A DNA stretch of 33,309 nucleotides. Origin: Candidatus Acetothermia bacterium (GTDB taxonomy: Bacteria; Bipolaricaulota; Bipolaricaulia; Bipolaricaulales; Bipolaricaulaceae). The stretch is taken from assembly GCA_024653305.1 (NCBI GenBank), contig JANLFW010000015.1:1-33309 (forward strand), in the 5' to 3' direction. Of this stretch, positions 8,822 through 15,991 are shown piece by piece. The first letter of the stretch is position 1. The number at the start of each line of letters is the position of its first letter. The translations under genes and the position numbers were made by a program. Under the pieces are notes generated by a model, which worked only from the letters and a program-made list of their open reading frames with translations, searched no databases and was not told the DNA's origin.

Positions 8822-9100
8822 ATGCGGGTCACGGTGAAGCTGTTCGGGGAGTTTCGCGAGGCAGCGGGGCGGGAGCGGGTGGAGCTGGAGCTCCCGCCGG
8901 GGACCACCTGCAAGGAGGCCCTGCGCCAGTTGGTCGCCCAGGCGCCGCCGGTGGGCGCCCTGCTCTTCGTTGGGGATCGCCTGCGGGATCACCTCCACGT
9001 GTTCTTGAACGGCCGCAACGTCGCCCACCTTCGGGGCCTGGATACCCCCCTCGCCGACGGGGACGCCCTGACCTTCTTCACCCCCATCGGCGGGGGCTGA
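8822..9100 (+). CDS. moaD: Molybdopterin synthase small subunit MoaD (ubiquitin-like)
   Basis: MoaD is the sulfur carrier that, once thiocarboxylated at its C-terminal Gly-Gly, hands sulfur to MoaE for dithiolene formation. The product has 92 residues, begins MRVTVKLFGEFREAAGRE and ends IGGG, as required for adenylation by an E1-like MoeB. I chose the ATG at 8822 because it opens the conserved beta-grasp fold. It is 68 bases after mobB and may have its own leaderless promoter. No moaE is here. A possible activating enzyme, a ThiF/MoeB protein, lies at the other end of the window (32206-33207). Confidence 0.9.
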   Translation: MRVTVKLFGEFREAAGRERVELELPPGTTCKEALRQLVAQAPPVGALLFVGDRLRDHLHVFLNGRNVAHLRGLDTPLADGDALTFFTPIGGG

Positions 9101-9101
9101 C

Positions 9102-9130
9102 TTGCGCCCGCCGGTGTCCCTGGCTACCCT
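9102..9130 (+). promoter_or_regulatory. Candidate promoter of the ABC ATPase gene
   Basis: TTGCGC (9102-9107), a 17-base spacer and TACCCT (9125-9130) lie in the gap after moaD. A strong AAGGAGGAG ribosome-binding site follows before the ATG at 9157, so this transcript would have a normal short leader. Confidence 0.4.
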
Positions 9131-9156
9131 AAAACCAGGATACTAAGGAGGAGCGG

Positions 9157-10260
9157 ATGGCGGAGGTCCGGCTTAACGAGGTCACCAAGAAGTTCGGGGG
9201 GTTCACCGCGGTGGACCGCGTGACCCTGGAGGCTCAGGATGCGGAGTTCGTCGTGTTGGTGGGGCCTTCGGGCTGCGGCAAGACCACCACCCTGCGCATG
9301 GTCGCGGGCTTGGAGGAGGTCACCGCCGGGGACATCTTCATCGGAGACCGCCGGGTGAACGACGTCCCCCCTAAGGACCGGGACATCGCCATGGTGTTCC
9401 AGAACTATGCCCTGTACCCGCACATGGACGTGTACAACAACATGGCGTTCGGTCTCAAGCTCCGCAAGTTCCCGAAGAGGGAGATCGACCGTCGGGTGCG
9501 GGAGGCGGCCGAGCTCCTCGGGATCACCGACAAGCTGCGGGCCAAGCCCCGCGAGCTCTCCGGTGGCCAGCGCCAGCGGGTGGCCCTGGGCCGGGCCATC
9601 GTCCGCAACCCCAAGGTGTTCCTGTTCGACGAGCCCCTGTCCAACCTCGACGCGAAACTCCGCGTGCGCATGCGGGCCGAGCTTCAGGAGCTCCACCAGC
9701 GGCTCAAGACGACCACCGTGTACGTGACCCACGACCAGGTGGAGGCGATGACCCTTGGCCACCGGGTGGCGGTGATGAAGGACGGCGTGGTCATGCAGTA
9801 CGACGATCCGCAGACGATCTACGACCATCCGGCGAACATGTTCGTGGCCGGGTTCATCGGTTCCCCGCCCATGAACTTCCTCGAGGCCCGTCTGGTGGAA
9901 GAGAACGGCCGCCTGTACGTGCAGGGCAAGGGGTTCAAGCTCCTCGTCCCGGAGGACCGGGCCACGGACGCCGTGCGCGGCTATGTGGGCAAGGACGTGG
10001 TGTTCGGCCTTCGCCCGGAGGACATCCGGACCCCGGAGATGGTGCGGGAGCAGCAGCCGGGCCGGGCGTTCGTGGGCAGGGTGCGGGTGCGGGAGCCGCT
10101 AGGGGACGAGCTGATCGTGTACGCCGACTGCGCCGAGGACGAGGTGGTGGCCAAGCTCGACCCGCACCTGGCAATCCAACCCGGCCAAGATGTGACCTTC
10201 CTCGCGGCGATGGAGCGGATGCATCTGTTCGACAAGGAAACCGAGCAGGCGGTCCGGTAA
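9157..10260 (+). CDS. MalK/UgpC-type sugar ABC transporter ATPase
   Basis: This protein supplies ATP-driven force for a CUT1-type sugar importer at the inner membrane. The 367-residue product has Walker A GPSGCGKTT near residue 35, the Q-loop FQNYALYPHMDVYNN, signature LSGGQRQR, Walker B FLFDEPLSNLDAKLR and the switch histidine in VTHDQ. A C-terminal OB/TOBE-type regulatory domain follows from about residue 235. No permease or binding-protein gene is nearby, so it may be a shared ATPase serving several importers, as MsmX does in Bacillus. A clear AAGGAGGAG precedes the ATG. The sugar cannot be inferred. It is the last plus-strand gene before a strong hairpin. Confidence 0.93.
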   Translation: MAEVRLNEVTKKFGGFTAVDRVTLEAQDAEFVVLVGPSGCGKTTTLRMVAGLEEVTAGDIFIGDRRVNDVPPKDRDIAMVFQNYALYPHMDVYNNMAFGLKLRKFPKREIDRRVREAAELLGITDKLRAKPRELSGGQRQRVALGRAIVRNPKVFLFDEPLSNLDAKLRVRMRAELQELHQRLKTTTVYVTHDQVEAMTLGHRVAVMKDGVVMQYDDPQTIYDHPANMFVAGFIGSPPMNFLEARLVEENGRLYVQGKGFKLLVPEDRATDAVRGYVGKDVVFGLRPEDIRTPEMVREQQPGRAFVGRVRVREPLGDELIVYADCAEDEVVAKLDPHLAIQPGQDVTFLAAMERMHLFDKETEQAVR

Positions 10261-10282
10261 TCCTGGGAAGCGGGTTAGGCAT

Positions 10283-10306
10283 ACCGACGCCCGGGCGGGC
10301 GTCGGT
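10283..10306. terminator. Strong GC hairpin between convergent genes
   Basis: ACCGACGCCC and its exact complement form a 10-bp stem around a GGGC loop. It lies between the ATPase stop (10260) and the convergent aminotransferase stop (10322), so it may end both transcripts. There is no T-run. Confidence 0.75.
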
Positions 10307-10321
10307 GGTGGGGGTTCGAGA

Positions 10322-11548
10322 TCAGACGCGGTGGGGGGAGCGGAGGCTGGCAAGCTCTTCCTTCACGGCCTTGCTCAGCCGGCGGATGCCCTCCTCGATC
10401 TCGTCCACGGTGGCGCTGGAGAACGAGAGGCGCATCGTGTTCTGGCCCCGGCCGTCCACGAAGAACGGGGCCCCGATCACGTACGCCACCTTGTGCCGCA
10501 GGGCCCGCTCCAGCATGCGTTCGGTGTCCACCTCCTCAGGAAGGCGCACCCACAGGAACAGCCCCCCTTCCGGGGTCGTCCAGGAGATCCCTTCCTCTTT
10601 GGGCATGTAGCGGTTGAGGGCATCGATCATGGCGTCCCGTTTGATCCGGTAGTGGTGACAGAGGTTGCGGATGTGGCCCTTGACGTCGTACTCCTGGAGG
10701 AACCGGATCGCGATGCGCTGGGTGAGGGAAGAGGTGCAGAGATCGGTGGCTTGCTTCATGATCACCACCTTCTCCACGATGTCCCTCGCCCCGGCCAGCG
10801 CCCCCAGGCGCAGCCCAGCGGCGAGGAGCTTGGAGAACGTGAACAGCACCACCACCCGCCCCTCCTCGTCCAGGGCGGCCACCGGCGGCACCGGCTCCCC
10901 GGCGAACCGGAGCTTCCGGTACGGCATGTCCTCCACCACCACGAGGTCGGCCCCACGGGCGATCTCGAGGAGGCCGCGCCGCTTTTCCTCCGACCAGGTG
11001 ATCCCGGACGGGTTTTGGAAGTCGGGCACCACGTAGATCAGCTTGGGAGGGTGCCCCTCCCGCCTCGCCCGGGCGATGGCCGCCGCGAGCGCATCCAGGT
11101 CCATGCCGTCGTCGTGGAGAGGGATCCCCACGAGATGCGCCTGGAACGCGCGGAACGCTTGGATCGCCCCGAGGTAGGTGGGCAACCCCACGAACACCGC
11201 ATCGCCGGGGTCGATGAACGTCTTGGCCACCAAATCCAGCCCCTGCTGGGAGGCGCTGGTGATGATGAGCTGGTCCAGCGTGTAGTGCAGGCCGTCCTCG
11301 GCCAGCCAGGCGATGATCGGCTCCCGGAGGGGGCGCTTTCCTTCGGTGGTCGTGTACTGGAGGGACTTGTGGTGGTTGTTGAGGATCTCGTCGGCGGCCA
11401 TCTTGGCCAGGAACTCCCGCGGGAAGGTGTCCGGGTCGGGGAGCCCTCCGGCGAAGGAAATGATGTCCGGCTGCTCCGTGAGCTTCAGTAGCTCACGGAG
11501 AACCGAGCGCCGTGCCTCCCGGGTACGCGCTGCGAACAACGGATTCAT
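10322..11548 (-). CDS. PLP-dependent aminotransferase, LysN/Aro8-like
   Basis: This is a fold-type I pyridoxal-phosphate aminotransferase of 408 residues that would move amino groups between an amino acid and a 2-oxo acid in the cytoplasm. The PLP-binding lysine is Lys240 in TFSKLLAAGLRLG. Other family marks are ISFAGGLPDPDTFP, LQYTTTEGKRPLR, ITSASQQGLDL, VVPDFQNPSGITW and the C-terminal arginine in NTMRLSFS. This group includes 2-aminoadipate, aromatic and branched-chain aminotransferases, which sequence alone does not separate well. It lies 13 bases after the PAP2 gene in what looks like a lysS-PAP2-aminotransferase operon, with GGGGTGG as ribosome-binding site. Confidence 0.9.
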   Translation of the reverse strand: MNPLFAARTREARRSVLRELLKLTEQPDIISFAGGLPDPDTFPREFLAKMAADEILNNHHKSLQYTTTEGKRPLREPIIAWLAEDGLHYTLDQLIITSASQQGLDLVAKTFIDPGDAVFVGLPTYLGAIQAFRAFQAHLVGIPLHDDGMDLDALAAAIARARREGHPPKLIYVVPDFQNPSGITWSEEKRRGLLEIARGADLVVVEDMPYRKLRFAGEPVPPVAALDEEGRVVVLFTFSKLLAAGLRLGALAGARDIVEKVVIMKQATDLCTSSLTQRIAIRFLQEYDVKGHIRNLCHHYRIKRDAMIDALNRYMPKEEGISWTTPEGGLFLWVRLPEEVDTERMLERALRHKVAYVIGAPFFVDGRGQNTMRLSFSSATVDEIEEGIRRLSKAVKEELASLRSPHRV

Positions 11549-11561
11549 ATACCACCCCTTT

Positions 11562-12152
11562 TCACAGGACTAGGGTCGCGAACAACGGGAGCAGCGCGTG
11601 GGCCATGTACGTGCCCAATGCTGCCCCCCCCATCACGTCGAGCGGGAAGTGCTCCCGCAGGTACACCCGCGACAGGCCGATGAGGGCGGCCACCACGTAG
11701 ATGGTGGCCACGTTCGGCCAGGACGGGTACAGCCGGGCCACCAGGTAGGCCATGGCGAACGCGGCAACGGTGTGGTTGGAGGGGAACGAGGAGTTGGTCA
11801 GGAACTGGTGGTGGAAGCCCTGGCGCACAAAGTGCGGACGGGGGCGGGCCACGAGCGCCTTCGCCCCCTGGGAGAGGATCAGGGTCACGATCATCGTCCC
11901 GAGGCCGATGAGGACGTTGCGGTGGTCGGAGGGACCGCCGAACAGGATCAGGACCAGGGCGAGGATCCCCCACAGGTAGCCGTACCCGACATAGGTGACG
12001 GCCACGAGCAGGCGATCCAGACGGCGTAGGACAGGGGAATAGCTGATCCCATCCAGCGCCCGCTCGTCATAGGACAAAACCCATTCCGCCCACCCGTCCA
12101 ACCGTCGGCCGATCCGGTCCAGGGCGGGGAGAAACGATCCGACCACGCTCAT
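11562..12152 (-). CDS. PAP2-family membrane phosphatase
   Basis: This is an integral membrane lipid phosphatase of 196 residues, probably acting on undecaprenyl pyrophosphate or phosphatidic-acid-type substrates at the outer face of the inner membrane. The three catalytic motifs are present: KALVARPRP, FPSNHT and SRVYLREHFPLD. Several hydrophobic segments flank them (for example YLWGILALVLILF and a final LLPLFATLVL). It starts 7 bases after lysS stops and ends 13 bases before the aminotransferase starts, so it is probably co-transcribed. The exact substrate is not evident. Confidence 0.88.
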   Translation of the reverse strand: MSVVGSFLPALDRIGRRLDGWAEWVLSYDERALDGISYSPVLRRLDRLLVAVTYVGYGYLWGILALVLILFGGPSDHRNVLIGLGTMIVTLILSQGAKALVARPRPHFVRQGFHHQFLTNSSFPSNHTVAAFAMAYLVARLYPSWPNVATIYVVAALIGLSRVYLREHFPLDVMGGAALGTYMAHALLPLFATLVL

Positions 12153-12159
12153 CGCCCAC

Positions 12160-13629
12160 TCATTTGAGCAACGGGAAGGTGAGGACCTCGCGGATGGACG
12201 GCGCGTCCACCAGCACCATCACCAACCGGTCGACGCCGATGCCGATCCCCGCCGCTGGGGGCATGCCCAGCTCGAGATCCCGGAGGAAGTCCTCGTCGAT
12301 GCGCTGGGCCTCCTCGTCCCCACCCGCCCGAAGGCGTTCCTGGGCCAGGAACCGGTCCCGTTGCTCATCGGGGTCGTTGAGCTCGGAGAAGGCGTTGGCG
12401 ATCTCCCGGCCGGTGATGTACAGCTCAAACCGCTCCGTCACCTCTGCCCGGCCGCGCTTTCGCTTCGCCAAGGGGGAGACGTCGATGGGGAAATCCAACA
12501 CGAAGGTGGGGTTCCACAGCTCCCGCTCTACCCGCGTCTCCAGCAGGTGTTCGATCACTTTCCCCTTCGGGCCCTGCCGCAGGTGCTCCGGGACCTCGAT
12601 CCCTCGGCGGTCGAGCTCGGCGAGGAGCTCGGGAAGCGGGCGCTCCACATCACACCCGCTGGCGTCGGCCACGATCTCAAGAAGCGAGACGCGGCGCCAT
12701 GGCCGAGAGAAATCGATCACCCGGCCTTGGTATTCTAGGCGATGGCCCCCGGCCACGGCAAGCGCGCACCGCTCGATCAGCCCTTCCGCGAGTTCCATCG
12801 CCTGTTCGTAGTCGGCATAGGCCTCGTAGGCCTCGAGGATGGTGTACTCCGGGTTGTGCTCGGTGGAGACCCCCTCGTTGCGGAAGTTCTTGCCGAGCTC
12901 GTACACCTTCTCCAGCCCGCCCACGAGGAGCCGCTTCAAGTAAAGCTCGGGGGCGATGCGCAGGTACAGGTCTCGGTCGAGCACGTTGTGGTGGGTGATG
13001 AACGGGCGGGCGGTGGCCCCGCCGGGGATGGGCTGGAGGACCGGGGTTTCCACCTCGATGAACCCGTGCTCGTCGAGGAAGCTCCGGATGGTGCGCAGGA
13101 TCGTCGCCCGTTTGATCAGGATCGCCCGGGCTTCTTCGCTCGCGATCAGGTCCAGTGCCCGCTGGCGGTAGCGCTTCTCCACGTCCTGGAGCCCGTGCCA
13201 CTTCTCCGGGAGGGGCCGCAGCGCCTTGGCGAGCAGGTTGAACCTAGACAGGTCCACGGTGAGCTCCCCGGCCCGGGTGGTGAACACCTCCCCCTCCACC
13301 CCCACGATGTCGCCGAGGTCGAGGTCCGAGGCGAACCGTGCGTACGTGTCCGGTCCGAGGCCGCCCGCGGACGCGAACAGCTGGATGCGCCCGGTGCGGT
13401 CGACGAGGTCGGCGAACGTGGCCTTCCCCATCCGGCGCAGGGCCGTGATCCGGCCGGCCAGGGACACCCGGGCCCCGGTGCGGCTGCCCGGGGGGAGCTC
13501 GCCGAACCGGGCGCGGACGTCGCCCGCGGTATGGGTGCGTTCGTATCGGTACGGGTACGGGTCGATGCCCTCGGCCCGGAGGCGGTCGAGCTTCGTCCGC
13601 CGGGCGGCAACAAGGTCAGCTTCAACCAT
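12160..13629 (-). CDS. lysS: Lysyl-tRNA synthetase, class II
   Basis: LysS charges tRNA-Lys with lysine. The 489-residue product has an N-terminal OB-fold anticodon-binding domain (ARVSLAGRITALRRMGK) and a class II catalytic core. Motif 2 is FRNEGVSTEHNPEYTILEAY and motif 3 is GIGIGVDRLVM. It ends FPLLK; many LysS proteins end in a similar FP-hydrophobic-R/K tail. The ATG at 13629 is preceded by GAGGTGAT at a good distance. It lies 82 bases after greA stops and heads a tight group with the PAP2 and aminotransferase genes. Confidence 0.97.
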   Translation of the reverse strand: MVEADLVAARRTKLDRLRAEGIDPYPYRYERTHTAGDVRARFGELPPGSRTGARVSLAGRITALRRMGKATFADLVDRTGRIQLFASAGGLGPDTYARFASDLDLGDIVGVEGEVFTTRAGELTVDLSRFNLLAKALRPLPEKWHGLQDVEKRYRQRALDLIASEEARAILIKRATILRTIRSFLDEHGFIEVETPVLQPIPGGATARPFITHHNVLDRDLYLRIAPELYLKRLLVGGLEKVYELGKNFRNEGVSTEHNPEYTILEAYEAYADYEQAMELAEGLIERCALAVAGGHRLEYQGRVIDFSRPWRRVSLLEIVADASGCDVERPLPELLAELDRRGIEVPEHLRQGPKGKVIEHLLETRVERELWNPTFVLDFPIDVSPLAKRKRGRAEVTERFELYITGREIANAFSELNDPDEQRDRFLAQERLRAGGDEEAQRIDEDFLRDLELGMPPAAGIGIGVDRLVMVLVDAPSIREVLTFPLLK

Positions 13630-13670
13630 AGCCCATCACCTCGAAGCAACCGAATTCATGCTGAGCCTGT

Positions 13671-14528
13671 TCACCGTTCGCCTCTCGGGTCCCCAAGAAG
13701 CCCGGCGGGGGTTAACCCCTCTCGATGCCGAGCACCCGGTACCGGACCCGTTTCGTCGGGGTCTGGACCACGATCGCCTTGCCCTTGCCGTGCGCCTGCA
13801 GGGCCATCCCCACCGGCGAGTCGATCCCGATCCGGTTCTGGAGGAGGTCCACCTCCGCCGGAGGGACCAGGGTGTAGGTGGCCACCGCCCCGGTCTCCAC
13901 GTCCTCCAGGATGGCCCGGGTACCGATCCCTACCTCGTCGGTACGGAGCTCGTCCTCGGAGATGATGCGCGCGTTCTCGAGGAGCTCCCGCAGGGCGCGC
14001 ACCTCGCCCTCGATGAACTCCTGCTCCTGTTTCAGGTAGATGTACTCCTTGTTCTCCCGGATGTCCCCTCCGCCGTGTTCCTTGGCCTCCTTCAACCGCT
14101 CCGGGATCTCTTGGTACAGGCGGCGTTCGAGCGCCTCCAGCTCGGCCTTTTTCCGCTCGAACCCCTCTTTGGTGAGCAGGGTTTCCTTGGCCATAAACCA
14201 CCTCCCGAAACTCCTCCACCAGCCTCGCGCTGAGCTCCCCTGGGCGCAACCGGGCCGCATCCGGGCGGGGCATGACCACCAGGTCCAGGTGGGAGAACAG
14301 GTCCTTGTGCAGGCGAAATCCCTCCCGTACGGCGCGCTTCACACGGTTGCGTGCCACCGCCCCCCCCAACCGTCGGCCGGCCACCACGAGCAGGCGCGGG
14401 GTGGGCTCCGCCTTCCGCAGGATGCGAAACGCGAAGAGTTTCCCTTCAACGTGCTGGCCCTCTCGAAACGCCCGCGCAATGTCCCGACGTCGGCGGAGGC
14501 GGTGCTCGCGCCCAAGGCTGGGGCCCAT
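13671..14528 (-). CDS. rnpA: Ribonuclease P protein component, frame lacks a stop
   Basis: RnpA is the protein subunit of RNase P, which matures tRNA 5' ends with the RNA subunit. Residues 1 to about 111 are clearly RnpA: LGREHRLRRRRDIARAF near the start, the RNA-binding motif GGAVARNRVKRAVREGF at about 55-71, and EEFREVV at the end of the domain. A stop is expected near 14190, but the frame remains open across all of greA and ends only at 13671, giving 285 residues. The extra part is Gly/Pro/Arg-rich, as expected when a GC-rich gene is read out of frame. Either a frame error or mutation removed the stop, or the long form is real. The ATG at 14528 opens the conserved domain. No rpmH lies beside it. 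Confidence 0.8.
   Translation of the reverse strand: MGPSLGREHRLRRRRDIARAFREGQHVEGKLFAFRILRKAEPTPRLLVVAGRRLGGAVARNRVKRAVREGFRLHKDLFSHLDLVVMPRPDAARLRPGELSARLVEEFREVVYGQGNPAHQRGVRAEKGRAGGARTPPVPRDPGAVEGGQGTRRRGHPGEQGVHLPETGAGVHRGRGARPAGAPRERAHHLRGRAPYRRGRDRYPGHPGGRGDRGGGHLHPGPSGGGGPPPEPDRDRLAGGDGPAGARQGQGDRGPDPDETGPVPGARHREGLTPAGLLGDPRGER
13712..14194 (-). CDS. greA: Transcription elongation factor GreA
   Basis: GreA enters the RNA polymerase secondary channel and stimulates cleavage of backtracked RNA. The product has 160 residues. The N-terminal coiled coil carries the acidic tip residues Asp44 and Glu47 in GGDIRENKEY; the tip has one more residue than the usual HGDLSENAEY. The C-terminal FKBP-like domain includes IDSPVGMALQAHGKGKAIVV. 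The ATG at 14194 is preceded by GGGAGGTGG, which lies inside the rnpA coding frame. The whole gene is overlapped by the open rnpA frame, which is unusual and is described under that gene. Confidence 0.93.
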   Translation of the reverse strand: MAKETLLTKEGFERKKAELEALERRLYQEIPERLKEAKEHGGGDIRENKEYIYLKQEQEFIEGEVRALRELLENARIISEDELRTDEVGIGTRAILEDVETGAVATYTLVPPAEVDLLQNRIGIDSPVGMALQAHGKGKAIVVQTPTKRVRYRVLGIERG

Positions 14529-14542
14529 GGTGAACACAAAAC

Positions 14543-14571
14543 AGCTTATCCGCTTTCCGCTTGAGACGCAA
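14543..14571 (-). promoter_or_regulatory. Candidate rnpA promoter
   Basis: Read on the minus strand, TTGCGT (14571-14566), a 17-base spacer and TAAGCT (14548-14543) lie just upstream of the rnpA ATG at 14528. The resulting leader would be only about 8 bases. Confidence 0.45.
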
Positions 14572-14595
14572 CTGGCCGCGTCTGGTCGCAAGGGG

Positions 14596-14601
14596 TAAGC
14601 T
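14596..14601 (+). promoter_or_regulatory. -10 element directly before pyk
   Basis: TAAGCT ends 7 bases before the first of two tandem ATG codons (14609 and 14612). No Shine-Dalgarno sequence lies between, so the mRNA may be leaderless. No good -35 match is seen. Confidence 0.4.
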
Positions 14602-14608
14602 CCTGTCG

Positions 14609-15991
14609 ATGATGAAGCGGACCAAGGTCGTGGCCACCCTTGGCCCGAGCTCCCAGGGCGCGGACGTGGTGGCGGCGATGATCGAGGCGGGCATGGACGT
14701 GGCCCGGGTCAACGCGTCGTACGGGGATCCGGCCGATCATCAAGCCCTGGCCAGCCTCGTGTGCCAGGCGGCGACCGCCGCCGGGCGGGCGGTGGGGCTG
14801 CTCCTCGACACCCGGGGGCCCAAGGTCCGGGTGGGGTCTCTACCGGAACCCATGTCCCTTCGGGCTGGCGAGGAGGTGCTCCTCGGGGAGGGAGGCATTC
14901 CCCTCACCCATCCCGAGGTGACCCCGGCTCTGCCCCCGGGGGCGCGGGTCCTCCTGGCGGACGGGGCCCTGGAGCTCGTGGTGCTGGGCCGGGATGGCTC
15001 GACCGTGCGGTGCCGGGTGATCCGGGGCGGGGTCCTCCAGGCCGGCAAGGGGGTGAACATCCCTGGGGTGGCGTTGTCCCTCCCCGCCCTCACCCCGGCC
15101 GACCGGGACGCCCTGGTCCTCGCCCGGGAGACGGGGTTCGACTTCGTGGCCCTGTCGTTCGTGCAGCGGCCGGAGGATGTGGCCGAGGCCCGGCGCATCC
15201 TCGGCGAGGGCGGACCGTGGGTCCTGGCCAAGGTGGAATTGAGCGAGGCGGTGCGGCGGATGGACGAGATCGTGACCGCCGCCGACGGGGCGATGGTCGC
15301 CCGCGGCGACCTCGGGGTGGAGATCGACCTCTACCAGGTGCCGCTCGTGCAGAAGCGGCTGGTGGACCTGTGCAACGCCCACGCCAAGCCGGTGATCGTG
15401 GCCACCCAAATGCTCAGGTCGATGGTGGATGCCCCGGTTCCCACCCGGGCCGAGGTGGCGGACGTGGCGGGGGCGGTGTGGGACGGGGCGGATGCAGTGA
15501 TGCTCTCCGAGGAGACGGCGGTGGGGCGGTTTCCGGTGGAGGCGGTGCGGACCATGGCCCAGGCCGCCCGGGCCGCGGAGGGCGGGGAGGTCCCGATCCG
15601 GGCGCCGGGGTTGGCGACCGAGCTGGTGGGGGAGGTGCCGGCGGCGATCGCCCATGCGGCGTGTCGGGTGGCGGCGGAGGTGGGGGCGCGGGCGATCGTG
15701 TGCGCCACCGTGTCCGGGTGGACGGCGCGGCTGGTGGCCTCGTTCCGACCGGGCGTCCCGGTGGTGGCCACCACGCCGGACACCATGGTGGCTCGGCGGC
15801 TGTCGTTGGTTTGGGGGGTGTGCCCGCTGGTCATCGCCCCGGCCCGGGAGCCGGACGAGCTGATCAGGGCCTCGCTCGCTGCGGCCCGGGACGCGGGGCT
15901 CGTGAGGGCCGGGGACCGGGTCGTGTTCACCGCCGGGTTTCCGTTCGGGCGGCCGGGCACGACCAACCTGGTGCGGGTGCTCGCGGCATGA
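14609..15991 (+). CDS. pyk: Pyruvate kinase
   Basis: Pyruvate kinase turns phosphoenolpyruvate and ADP into pyruvate and ATP. The 460-residue product begins MMKRTKVVATLGPSS. Key motifs are DTRGPKVR, GKGVNIPG, DFVALSFVQRPED, the catalytic lysine in VLAKVE, the metal-site MVARGDLGVEI and VIVATQMLRSM, then DGADAVMLSEETAVGRFPVEAV. A C-terminal domain completes the fold. The usual NFSHG near residue 33 reads NASYG, so a Phe and a His are changed while Asn and Ser remain. The start at 14609 or 14612 is set by homology. Its stop overlaps the xseA start (ATGA), so it heads a coupled operon with repair and redox genes. Confidence 0.95.
   Translation: MMKRTKVVATLGPSSQGADVVAAMIEAGMDVARVNASYGDPADHQALASLVCQAATAAGRAVGLLLDTRGPKVRVGSLPEPMSLRAGEEVLLGEGGIPLTHPEVTPALPPGARVLLADGALELVVLGRDGSTVRCRVIRGGVLQAGKGVNIPGVALSLPALTPADRDALVLARETGFDFVALSFVQRPEDVAEARRILGEGGPWVLAKVELSEAVRRMDEIVTAADGAMVARGDLGVEIDLYQVPLVQKRLVDLCNAHAKPVIVATQMLRSMVDAPVPTRAEVADVAGAVWDGADAVMLSEETAVGRFPVEAVRTMAQAARAAEGGEVPIRAPGLATELVGEVPAAIAHAACRVAAEVGARAIVCATVSGWTARLVASFRPGVPVVATTPDTMVARRLSLVWGVCPLVIAPAREPDELIRASLAAARDAGLVRAGDRVVFTAGFPFGRPGTTNLVRVLAA

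Noticed and set aside
14761-15987. In-frame extension upstream of xseA
   Set aside because: The part before 15988 is Gly/Arg-rich out-of-frame reading of pyk. The conserved XseA start is the ATG that overlaps the pyk stop.
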